From positions 62,001-126,000 of the forward strand of contig NZ_JADPZX010000003.1 in NCBI RefSeq assembly GCF_015712165.1: DNA of 64,000 bases, read 5' to 3'. The notes beneath the pieces are model-generated. The model was not told the origin of the DNA, ran no database searches, and saw nothing but the letters and a program-made list of their open reading frames with translations. Position 1 is the stretch's first letter. Each line of letters begins with the position of its first letter. A program made the position numbers and the translations under genes. Below, piece by piece: positions 1-7,881 of this stretch. The DNA is from Streptomyces spinoverrucosus (GTDB lineage: Bacteria > Actinomycetota > Actinomycetes > Streptomycetales > Streptomycetaceae).

Positions 1-440
1 CGCACGGCACCATGGCGATCCGCGCCCTGCACGACGTCCGGCGCTGGGCGAGCCGCACCAAGCTGACCGACGGCCGCCGCGTCATCGACCTGCCCTGGGT
101 ACGCCGCCGCCTCGCGCAGACCCACACCCGCCTGGACGCCCTGAAACTCCTCAACTGGCAGATGGTCAGCGCCGTCCAGCACGGCACGCTCACCCCGCAG
201 GACGCCTCCGCCGTCAAGGTCTACGGCTCCGAGGCGCGCCGCGACGCCTACGCCTGGCTCATGGAAGTCGTGGGCGCGACGGGCGCGTTGCAGGAGGGCT
301 CGGCCGGTGCGGTGCTGCACGGCGAACTGGAGCGCGGCTACCGCTCCGCGGTGATCTTCACCTTCGGCGGCGGCAACAACGAGATCCAGCGCGAGATCAT
401 CTCGTGGATCGGCCTGGGCATGCCCCGGGTGCGGCGTTAG
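1..440 (+). CDS. Acyl-CoA dehydrogenase, C-terminal part (5' end outside window)
   Basis: The frame is open from the window edge to TAG at 438-440, so the ATG at 12 is internal and the gene begins upstream. The visible ~145 residues are the C-terminal helical bundle of an acyl-CoA dehydrogenase. The ending, a Gly-Gly-Gly-Asn-Asn-Glu-Ile-Gln-Arg stretch followed by Ile-Gly-Leu-Gly, is the usual FAD/dimer-contact tail of this family. Such enzymes oxidise acyl-CoA to 2-enoyl-CoA with FAD. The catalytic base region is not visible, so the substrate cannot be inferred. The next gene starts 10 bp after the stop, on the same strand, and may be co-transcribed. Confidence 0.85.
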   Translation, partial: HGTMAIRALHDVRRWASRTKLTDGRRVIDLPWVRRRLAQTHTRLDALKLLNWQMVSAVQHGTLTPQDASAVKVYGSEARRDAYAWLMEVVGATGALQEGSAGAVLHGELERGYRSAVIFTFGGGNNEIQREIISWIGLGMPRVRR

Positions 441-449
441 CCTGCCCGC

Positions 450-1295
450 ATGGCAGGTGATCCGGGGCTGTTCACCCCACGGTCCGTGACCTGGCAGCTG
501 CACGGCGACCCGATGATGTGGGTCGCCGGCATCCGCGCGCTGCACCTCCAGGCCCTGCACCCGCGCGCGGTGCGCGGCGTGATGCAGAACAGCGACTTCC
601 GGCGCGACGCCTGGGGCCGGCTGATGCGCACCGCGAACTTCGTCGGCACCACGACGTACGGCACCACCGAGGCCGCCGAGCGCGCGGGCGCCCGCGTCCG
701 CAAGATCCACAGCATGCTGCGGGCCACCGACCCGCAGACCGGCGAGGAGTACCGGATCGACGATCCCGACCTGCTGCTGTGGGTGCACTGCGCCGAGATC
801 GACTCCTATCTGCACGTGCTGCGCCGCTCCGGCTACCCGCTCACCGACGCCCAGGCCGACCGCTACGTACGCGAACAGCGCACCAGCGCCCGCCTGGTCG
901 GCCTCGACCCGGACGCCGTACCCGCCGACCGGGCCGAACTGGCCGCCTACTTCGAGAAGGTACGGCCGGAACTCGACGCCGGACCCGAGGCCAGGGACGT
1001 CGACGACTTCCTGCGCCGCCCGCCGACACCCCCGGCGCTGGCCCCCCTGCGCGAGCTGCTGTGGCGCCGGGTCGCCGCCTTGTCGTACGCCTCCCTGCCG
1101 TCGTACGCCCACGACTTGTACGGCCGTCCCGCGCCCGAACCCGACGTCGTCACCCGCCGCCTGCGCCGCACCGGCGCTGTCCTGCGGGCCGTCCCCGCAC
1201 ATGTGCGCCGGCAACTTCCGCCCAAGCACATCCTGCGCGCGATGGCCCGACTCGGTCCGGCCGCCCGCCCGGCACCGTACAAACTCGAACCGTAG
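450..1295 (+). CDS. MpaB-like (DUF2236) oxygenase family protein
   Basis: The 281-residue protein matches the DUF2236/MpaB-like family, histidine-rich helical proteins that include the latex-clearing rubber oxygenase and MpaB. Supporting features are the N-terminal WQLHGDPMMW segment, the LHLQALHPRAVRGV helix, and the conserved LLLWVHCAEIDSYL motif near residue 108. These carry the histidines and acidic residues expected to bind haem or metal. No signal peptide is visible. The substrate is unknown. There is no Shine-Dalgarno; instead CCTGCC (441-446) and GGCAGG (452-457) form perfect arms around the start codon. It may be translated with the preceding acyl-CoA dehydrogenase. Confidence 0.85.
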   Translation: MAGDPGLFTPRSVTWQLHGDPMMWVAGIRALHLQALHPRAVRGVMQNSDFRRDAWGRLMRTANFVGTTTYGTTEAAERAGARVRKIHSMLRATDPQTGEEYRIDDPDLLLWVHCAEIDSYLHVLRRSGYPLTDAQADRYVREQRTSARLVGLDPDAVPADRAELAAYFEKVRPELDAGPEARDVDDFLRRPPTPPALAPLRELLWRRVAALSYASLPSYAHDLYGRPAPEPDVVTRRLRRTGAVLRAVPAHVRRQLPPKHILRAMARLGPAARPAPYKLEP

Positions 1296-1357
1296 GTCGC
1301 CATACTGGACGGGCCAGGGGAGGGCGCGGTTCACAGCGACGGGGGCGACGGCACGCG

Positions 1358-3574
1358 ATGGGCGAGACCAGGCTGATCCAGGGCCGGTACCGGCTGCTGG
1401 ACCTGATCGGGCGCGGCGGCATGGGCGAGGTGTGGCGGGCCCGCGACGAGTCGCTCGGCCGGCACGTCGCCGTGAAGTGCCTCAGGCCCCTCGGCCCGCA
1501 CCACGACCAGTCCTTCACCCGCGTGCTGCGGGAAAGGTTTCGCCGCGAGGCCCGGGTGGCCGCCGCGCTGCAGCACCGCGGGGTGACCGTCGTCCACGAC
1601 TTCGGCGAGTCCGACGGGGTGCTGTTCCTGGTGATGGAGCTGCTCCAGGGCCGCAACCTCAGTCAGGTGCTGGAGGACAACAAGCACCATCCGCTGCCGG
1701 TCCCGGACATAGTCGACATCGCCGAGCAGGTCTCCGCGGCCCTCGCCTACACCCACCGGCAGGGCATCGTGCACCGGGACCTGAAGCCCGCCAACATCGT
1801 GCGGCTGACCGACGGCACGGTGAAGATCTGCGACTTCGGCATCGCCCGCCTCGGCGCCGACATCGGCTTCACCTCCCGGCTGACCGGAACCGGCGTCGCC
1901 ATGGGCACCCCGCACTACATGTCGCCCGAGCAGATCGGCGGGGACGAGGTCGACCAGCGCAGCGACCTGTACTCGCTCGGGTGCGTGCTGTACGAACTCG
2001 CCACCGGGGTGCCGCCGTTCGACCTGGGCGACGCGTGGGCGATCCTCGTCGGCCACCGCGACACCCCGCCCGAGCCGCCGCGCAGCCACCGCGCCGACCT
2101 GCCCGCCTACCTGGAGCAGATCATCCTGGACCTGCTCGCCAAGCTGCCCGACCAACGGCCGCGCGACGCCACCGAGCTGGGCCGCAGAATCGGCGCGGGC
2201 CGGATCGCGCCGGCGTATGTGCCGACCGTGATCGGCGCCGAGCCGACCGCCCGTGAGGAGCGGCTGCCGTCCTGGACCCACGGCATGACCACCGGCCACA
2301 AGGCGGCCGGCGCCGCGCTGCGCACTCCGCCGCCGGAGGTCGGCGCCGGACTCACCGGTGAGTGGATCGCCCGCCCCACCACCGGCCCCGAGCCCCTCCC
2401 GGTGCCCGACACCCCTCCCGCCCCGCCCGAGGAGGCGCTCACCACTCTCGCCGGACGCCACAACGCCGGCCTCAGCCTGGGGCGCCTCGGCCGCTGGGCG
2501 GAGGCGGGCGAGGTGCACCGCGCGGTCGCCGCCGAACGCGAGCACCTCCTCGGCCCCGACCATCCCGACACCCTCGCCAGCCGCTACGAAATCGCCTTCA
2601 CCCTCAGCCGCACCGGCCGCGCCGCCGACGCGCTGCGCGAGTACACGCACGTCGCCCGCGTCCGCGAGCAGGTGCTGGGCGCCGAGCACCCGGACGCCCT
2701 CGCCGCCCGGCAGGAGACGGCGTACGTGCTGGGCCAGTTGGGCCGTCCCCTCGAGGCGCACCAGGTCTACAGCTCGGTGCTCGCCGTGCGGGAACGCACC
2801 ATGGGCGCCGACCACCCCGACACGTTGCGCTGCCGCCACAACCTCGCCTTCAACCTCAGCAGACTCGGCCGCCTGGAGGACTCGTACCGCCTGGCCTCCG
2901 ACGTGGCCGAGGCCCGCGCCCGGGTGCTCGGGCCCACTCATCCCGACACCCTGGTCACGCGGTACGAAGTCGCCTACGCGCTCGGTCAGCTGGGCCGCTG
3001 GCCGGAGGCGCTGGACACCTACCGTGAGGTCGCCGAGGCCCGCGCCCGGGCGCTCGGCCCCGACCACCCCGACACCCTCGCCGCCCGCTACGAGATCGGC
3101 ATCAGCCTCGGCCGGCTCGGCTGCGGCGCCGAGGCGCTCAAGCTGTACCGGGACCTGATCGACGACCGCACCCGCGTCCACGGCGCCGACCATCCCGAGA
3201 CCCTGCGCGCCCGGCACGGCCTCGGCGTCAACCTCGGCCGCCTCGGCCGCTGGGAGGAGGCCCTCGTCGAGTCCCGTGACGTGTGCGCGATCCGCGAGCG
3301 TGTCCTCGGCCCCGACCACCCCGACACCCTGGTCAGCCGCCGCGAGGTCGCCGTCGGCCTCGGCTGGCTCGGCCGCTGGACCGACGCGCTCACCGAGTAC
3401 CGCACGGTCGCCGGCACCCGCGAACGCGTCCTGGGCGCCGACCACCCCGACACCCTCGCCGCCCGCAACGACGAGGCCCACTGCCTGGAGCAACTCGGCC
3501 GCGGCCAGGAGGCCGCGGAGCTGCACCGCAGGCTCGCGGAACTGCGCCGACAGCGGGACGCGCACAGGGACTGA
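1358..3574 (+). CDS. Serine/threonine protein kinase with C-terminal TPR array
   Basis: The 738-residue protein has a Hanks-type kinase domain at about residues 11-275: glycine loop GRGGMGEVW (18-26), invariant Lys40, HRDLKPAN with catalytic Asp141, DFG at 159-161 and an APE-equivalent SPEQ. After a Pro-rich linker (~290-365) come eight kinesin-light-chain-like TPR units with a His-Pro-Asp-Thr-Leu core, spaced exactly 42 residues. There is no transmembrane segment, so this is a cytosolic kinase, unlike the PASTA type. TPRs usually bind protein partners, so it probably docks substrates or oligomerises. The ATG at 1358 is chosen because the kinase fold begins at once; the frame is open further upstream without kinase-like sequence. 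Confidence 0.93.
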   Translation: MGETRLIQGRYRLLDLIGRGGMGEVWRARDESLGRHVAVKCLRPLGPHHDQSFTRVLRERFRREARVAAALQHRGVTVVHDFGESDGVLFLVMELLQGRNLSQVLEDNKHHPLPVPDIVDIAEQVSAALAYTHRQGIVHRDLKPANIVRLTDGTVKICDFGIARLGADIGFTSRLTGTGVAMGTPHYMSPEQIGGDEVDQRSDLYSLGCVLYELATGVPPFDLGDAWAILVGHRDTPPEPPRSHRADLPAYLEQIILDLLAKLPDQRPRDATELGRRIGAGRIAPAYVPTVIGAEPTAREERLPSWTHGMTTGHKAAGAALRTPPPEVGAGLTGEWIARPTTGPEPLPVPDTPPAPPEEALTTLAGRHNAGLSLGRLGRWAEAGEVHRAVAAEREHLLGPDHPDTLASRYEIAFTLSRTGRAADALREYTHVARVREQVLGAEHPDALAARQETAYVLGQLGRPLEAHQVYSSVLAVRERTMGADHPDTLRCRHNLAFNLSRLGRLEDSYRLASDVAEARARVLGPTHPDTLVTRYEVAYALGQLGRWPEALDTYREVAEARARALGPDHPDTLAARYEIGISLGRLGCGAEALKLYRDLIDDRTRVHGADHPETLRARHGLGVNLGRLGRWEEALVESRDVCAIRERVLGPDHPDTLVSRREVAVGLGWLGRWTDALTEYRTVAGTRERVLGADHPDTLAARNDEAHCLEQLGRGQEAAELHRRLAELRRQRDAHRD
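2435..3560 (+). repeat. Eight in-frame 126-bp repeats coding the TPR units
   Basis: The His-Pro-Asp/Glu core codons recur at 2561, 2687, 2813, 2939, 3065, 3191, 3317 and 3443, an exact 126-bp period without any indel. Units differ mainly by synonymous or surface substitutions. This suggests expansion by unequal crossing over with selection on the frame. Confidence 0.9.
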
Positions 3575-3588
3575 ACGGGCCGGGGCGT

Positions 3589-3799
3589 GCGTCTCACGGG
3601 GGCTGACCGGGCCGGGGCGTCGGAGTCCCACGGGCCTGCCCCCGGGCAGGGTGCGCGCGACACTCACGCGGGCTGGGACGGGCGGGGTGCCTGGGACTGT
3701 CACGGCGGCGGACCCTGGGCGGGGTGCGTGGGACTGTCACGGCAGCGGACCCGGGCGGGTGCCTGGGACTCCCACAGAGCCTGACCGGCGGGGCCCGCT
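3589..3799. repeat. Degenerate ~35-bp GC-rich minisatellite after the kinase gene
   Basis: About six imperfect units of 32-37 bp follow the kinase stop codon. Best-matched units start GGGACTGTCACGGC at 3693 and 3730, with a diverged copy GGGACTCCCAC at 3765 and weaker ones upstream. The stretch lacks coding character and separates the kinase from the oxidoreductase. I see no clean terminator hairpin in it. Confidence 0.65.
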
Positions 3800-3835
3800 C
3801 TGGCCGACCCGGAACACCGCGTGTTACCAAGAACC

Positions 3836-5413
3836 ATGCCTGCACACGAGGGATCCCGCGCGTACGACGCCGTCATCGTCGGCGGCGGCCACAACGGCCT
3901 GGTCGCCGCCGCCTACCTGGCCCGCGCCGGACGGTCGGTACTGGTGCTGGAACGGCTGGACCACACCGGCGGCGCCGCCGTCTCCACCCGCCCCTTCCCC
4001 GGCGTCGACGCCCGCCTCTCGCGCTACTCCTACCTGGTCAGCCTGCTGCCGCAGAAGATCGTGCGCGACCTCGGCCTGGACTTCCGCCTGCGCACCCGCA
4101 CCATCTCGTCGTACACCCCCGTCGAACGCGACGGCCGGCCGACCGGACTGCTCGTCGGCGGTGGCGAGCAGCGCACCAGGGAGGCCTTCGCGCGGCTGAC
4201 GGGCGGGGAACGCGAGTACGAGGCCTGGCAGCGCTTCTACGGCATGACCGGCCGGGTCGCCCAGCGGGTGTTCCCGACGCTGACGGAGCCGCTCCCCACG
4301 CGCGACGAGCTGCGCCGCCGCGTCGACGACGAGGACGCCTGGCGGATGCTCTTCGAGGAACCGATCGGCGTCGCCGTGGAGGACCGGTTCGCCGACGACC
4401 TGGTGCGGGGTGTGGTCCTGACCGACGCGCTGATCGGGACGTTCGCCGACGCGCACGACGCGGATCTGCGCCAGAACCGCTGCTTCCTCTACCACGTGAT
4501 CGGCGGCGGCACCGGCGCCTGGGACGTCCCCGTCGGCGGCATGGGCGCCCTGACCGGCGCGCTCACCACCGCGGCCCGCGAGGCGGGCGCCGCCATCGCC
4601 ACCGGCCACGAGGCCCTGCGGATCGACACCGACGGCCGTACCGCCGAGGTCGCCTACCGCACCCACGAGGGCGAGGGCGTCGCCGTCGCCCGGCACGTCC
4701 TCGTGGGCGCCTCCCCACAGGCGCTGGCCGCCCTCACCGGCGACACCCCGCCCGCACCCGCCGAGGGCGCCCAACTCAAGGTCAACATGCTGCTCAAGCG
4801 GCTGCCGAGGCTGCGCGACAGCTCGGTCGACCCGCGCGAGGCGTTCGCCGGCACCTTCCACATCGCCGAGGGGTACGAGCAGCTCGCCACCGCCTACGCG
4901 CAGGCCGCCGCCGGCGACCTGCCCAGCGCCCCGCCGTCCGAGATCTACTGCCACTCCCTGACCGACCCGTCGATCCTCGCCCCCGACCTGGTCGAGCGGG
5001 GCTACCAGACCCTCACCCTGTTCGGCCTGCACACCCCCGCCCGGCTCTTCGCACCGGACAACGACGCCGCCCGCGACGCCCTGCTGAAACCGACCCTCGC
5101 CCAGCTCGACGCCCACCTCGCCGAACCCCTCGCCGACTGCCTGGCCACCGACGCCGAGGGACGGCCCTGCATCGAGGCCAGGACGCCGCTCGACCTGGAG
5201 CGCGACCTGCGGCTGCCCGGCGGCAACATCTTCCACCGCGAGCTGTCCTGGCCGTACGCCCAGGACGGCACCGGCCGCTGGGGCGTGGAGACCCGGCACG
5301 CCAACGTGCTGCTGTGCGGGGCGGGCGCCGTGCGCGGCGGCGGGGTGAGCGGGGTGCCGGGGCACAACGCGGCGATGGCGGTCCTGGAGGGGGACGACAG
5401 CTCGTCCCGGTGA
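3836..5413 (+). CDS. FAD-dependent NAD(P)-binding oxidoreductase, phytoene desaturase-like
   Basis: The 525-residue protein opens with a dinucleotide-binding motif VIVGGGHNGLVAAAYLARAG, followed by a conserved acidic ELERLDHTGGAA-type turn (EXXDXXGG). This is typical of the phytoene desaturase/FAD amine-oxidoreductase group also found as PYROXD2-like proteins. The C-terminal CGAGAVRGGGVSGVPGHNAA segment is the second FAD-contacting motif of the family. No signal peptide is visible. The substrate is unknown; carotenoid genes are absent nearby, so carotenoid chemistry is not implied. ATG 3836 is preferred over GTG 3821 because the FAD motif starts about 15 residues later. No clear ribosome site is visible. 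Confidence 0.85.
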   Translation: MPAHEGSRAYDAVIVGGGHNGLVAAAYLARAGRSVLVLERLDHTGGAAVSTRPFPGVDARLSRYSYLVSLLPQKIVRDLGLDFRLRTRTISSYTPVERDGRPTGLLVGGGEQRTREAFARLTGGEREYEAWQRFYGMTGRVAQRVFPTLTEPLPTRDELRRRVDDEDAWRMLFEEPIGVAVEDRFADDLVRGVVLTDALIGTFADAHDADLRQNRCFLYHVIGGGTGAWDVPVGGMGALTGALTTAAREAGAAIATGHEALRIDTDGRTAEVAYRTHEGEGVAVARHVLVGASPQALAALTGDTPPAPAEGAQLKVNMLLKRLPRLRDSSVDPREAFAGTFHIAEGYEQLATAYAQAAAGDLPSAPPSEIYCHSLTDPSILAPDLVERGYQTLTLFGLHTPARLFAPDNDAARDALLKPTLAQLDAHLAEPLADCLATDAEGRPCIEARTPLDLERDLRLPGGNIFHRELSWPYAQDGTGRWGVETRHANVLLCGAGAVRGGGVSGVPGHNAAMAVLEGDDSSSR

Positions 5414-5474
5414 CCCCACCCCCCGGGGGCGACCCGGCTTGATGCCGGTCGAAGGGCGCGCGATCCTCGTACAC

Positions 5475-7865
5475 ATGGTGACGTCGCCGCCCGACGACGC
5501 GGCACGAGCGACCACAGCCGGGGACGCCATGGCCGTGGTTGACGCGCGCGGCGTCGTCACGGGCTGGAGCGACGGGGCGCGCCTGCTCACCGGCCACCCG
5601 GCCGAGGAGGTGACCGGCCGCCCGGCCGCCGGCCTGGTGGACGGCGACGCCGACACCGCCTGGCGTGCCCTGCGGGAGACGGGCGCCGCCGTGGTGCCCG
5701 TACGGCGGCGGGACGGGCGCCGCGCCGACCTGGCCCTGCGCGCCTGCCCGCTGGCGGGCGCCGACGGGCGGGCACAGGCCTACGTGGTCACCGCGAGCCA
5801 CGACGCCCGGACGCGGACGCTGGGCGAGCTGGCGTTCCAGCAGGCGTCGATGTCGATGTCCGTCTTCGACACCGGGCAGCGCTATCTGCGGATGAACGAG
5901 GCGAGCTGCCAGGTCATGGGCCGCCCCGAAGCGGAGTTCCTGCACCGCCACTACCCGGACACCGTGGAGGACGCCGAGCACAGCCGCGGCTTCCTGCGCC
6001 ATCTGCAGAAGGTCGTGGAGACCGGGCGGCCGGTGCACTACGAGAGCTGGACCCGCTCCCCGTCCGGCCGCCGCATGCACGCCTGGAACGTCGAGATGTG
6101 GCCGGTGCGGGATCCGTCCGGCGAGCTGATCGGCACCGCGCTGGCCGCGTTCGACAGCAGCGAGCAGCACTGGGCCCGGCAGCGGCTGGCGATGCTGAAC
6201 GAGGCCGCCGAGGGCATCGGCACCAAACTCGACGTCGCCCACACGGCCCGCGAACTGGCCGAGCTGGTGGTACCGCGGCTGGCCGACTTCGCCAGCGTGG
6301 ACCTGCTGGAATCGGTCCTCCTCGGCGAGGAGCCGGGCTTCGGCGCGGCGGAGGCCGACGTGACGCTGCGCCGGGCCGCCCACCACTCCCTCACCCCAGG
6401 CGTGCCGGAAGCCGCGATCACCCTCGGCGCGGCGGACGTCTACCCACCCGAGTCGCCGCCCGCCCGCGCCCTGGCCACCGGCACTCCCGTGATCACCCGC
6501 ACCGGCGAGACCGACCTCGACACCTGGCTCGCCGGCCACGAGGCCCGCACCGCCGTGCTGGCCGACGCCGAGCGGCCGGAGTTCGCACTGATGGCCGTCC
6601 CCCTGATCGCCCGGGGCACGACACTGGGCGTGGCCGTCTTCGTCCGCAACCTCACTCCCGCGGCCCCCGACGCCTTCGACCGCGACGACGTCGCCCTGGC
6701 CCAGGAGCTGGCCAGCCGCGCCGCCGTGTGCGTCGACAACGCCCGCCGCTACACCCGCGAACGGACCACCGCCCTCGCCCTGCAACGCAGTCTGCTGCCG
6801 CAGGCGGTGACCGCACAGGCCGCGGTCGAGTGTGCCTCCCGCTACCTGCCGGCGCTGTCCCAGGCGGGCGTCGGCGGCGACTGGTTCGACGTGATCCCGC
6901 TGTCCGGGACGCGGGTGGCGCTCGTCGTCGGTGACGTCGTCGGCCACGGCATCCACGCCTCCGTGACCATGGGGCGGCTCCGTACGGCGGTGTGGACGCT
7001 GGCCGACGTCGACCTGCCGCCCGACGAACTCCTCACCCACCTGGACGACCTGGTCGGCCACCTCGCCGGCGACGACACCCAGTCGGTCGGCGAGTTCGGC
7101 GCGACCTGCCTGTACGCGGTGTACGACCCCGTGTCCCGGCATTGCACCATGGCCGCGGCCGGCCATCCGCCGCCCGCCGTGCTGCTGCCGGACGGAACGG
7201 CCGAGGCGGTCGCGATGACCCCCGGACCGATGCTCGGCGTCGGCGGACTGCCGTTCGAGGCCACCGACCTGGAGCTGCCGGAAGGCGCCGTGCTGGCCCT
7301 CTACACGGACGGTCTGATCGAGGCCCGCGACTACGACGTGGACGCGGGAACGCAGGCCCTGCGCACGGCCCTCGCCGCACCCGCGGAGAGCCTGGAGGAC
7401 ATGTGCGACACGGTCCTCAAGTCCCTGCTCCCCGACAACCCGGCCGACGACGTGGCCCTCCTGATCGCCCGCACCCGCGCCCTGGACGCCGGCCAGGTGG
7501 CCGTGTGGGACCTGCCCGCCGACCCTGCGATGGTCGCCACCGCGCGGCAGTACGCCACCGAGCAGCTGACCCGCTGGGGGCTCGACGAGGCCGCCTTCGT
7601 CACCGAACTCGTGGTCAGCGAACTGGTCACCAACGCCATCCGCTACGGCGGCGCCCCCATCCAGCTCCGGCTCATCCGCGACCGCACCCTGATCTGCGAG
7701 GTCTCCGACGCCAGCAGCACCTCACCCCATCTGCGCCGGGCCCGCACCTACGACGAGGGCGGCCGCGGCCTGCTGCTGGTCGCCCAGCTGACCGAGCGGT
7801 GGGGGACGCGGCCGAGCGGGACGGGGAAGACCATCTGGGCGGAACAGCCGCTGCCGGTGACGTGA
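5475..7865 (+). CDS. PAS-GAF-SpoIIE phosphatase with anti-sigma kinase-like ATPase domain
   Basis: This multidomain signalling protein (796 residues from ATG 5475; ATG 5442 is also possible) has two PAS-like domains (roughly 15-105 and 125-230), a GAF domain (~245-430), a PP2C/SpoIIE phosphatase core (~445-660) with GGDWFD and GDVVGHG metal-binding motifs, and a C-terminal HATPase_c domain (~680-795) with VSELVTNAIRYGG as N box and GRGLLLV as G box. Such proteins belong to Streptomyces partner-switching systems: the phosphatase acts on anti-sigma antagonists and the kinase-like domain acts like RsbW. There is no transmembrane helix, so the sensor is probably cytosolic. It lies 61 bp after the oxidoreductase and may be co-transcribed. 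Confidence 0.92.
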   Translation: MVTSPPDDAARATTAGDAMAVVDARGVVTGWSDGARLLTGHPAEEVTGRPAAGLVDGDADTAWRALRETGAAVVPVRRRDGRRADLALRACPLAGADGRAQAYVVTASHDARTRTLGELAFQQASMSMSVFDTGQRYLRMNEASCQVMGRPEAEFLHRHYPDTVEDAEHSRGFLRHLQKVVETGRPVHYESWTRSPSGRRMHAWNVEMWPVRDPSGELIGTALAAFDSSEQHWARQRLAMLNEAAEGIGTKLDVAHTARELAELVVPRLADFASVDLLESVLLGEEPGFGAAEADVTLRRAAHHSLTPGVPEAAITLGAADVYPPESPPARALATGTPVITRTGETDLDTWLAGHEARTAVLADAERPEFALMAVPLIARGTTLGVAVFVRNLTPAAPDAFDRDDVALAQELASRAAVCVDNARRYTRERTTALALQRSLLPQAVTAQAAVECASRYLPALSQAGVGGDWFDVIPLSGTRVALVVGDVVGHGIHASVTMGRLRTAVWTLADVDLPPDELLTHLDDLVGHLAGDDTQSVGEFGATCLYAVYDPVSRHCTMAAAGHPPPAVLLPDGTAEAVAMTPGPMLGVGGLPFEATDLELPEGAVLALYTDGLIEARDYDVDAGTQALRTALAAPAESLEDMCDTVLKSLLPDNPADDVALLIARTRALDAGQVAVWDLPADPAMVATARQYATEQLTRWGLDEAAFVTELVVSELVTNAIRYGGAPIQLRLIRDRTLICEVSDASSTSPHLRRARTYDEGGRGLLLVAQLTERWGTRPSGTGKTIWAEQPLPVT

Positions 7866-7881
7866 GGTACCGGATCGCCGG

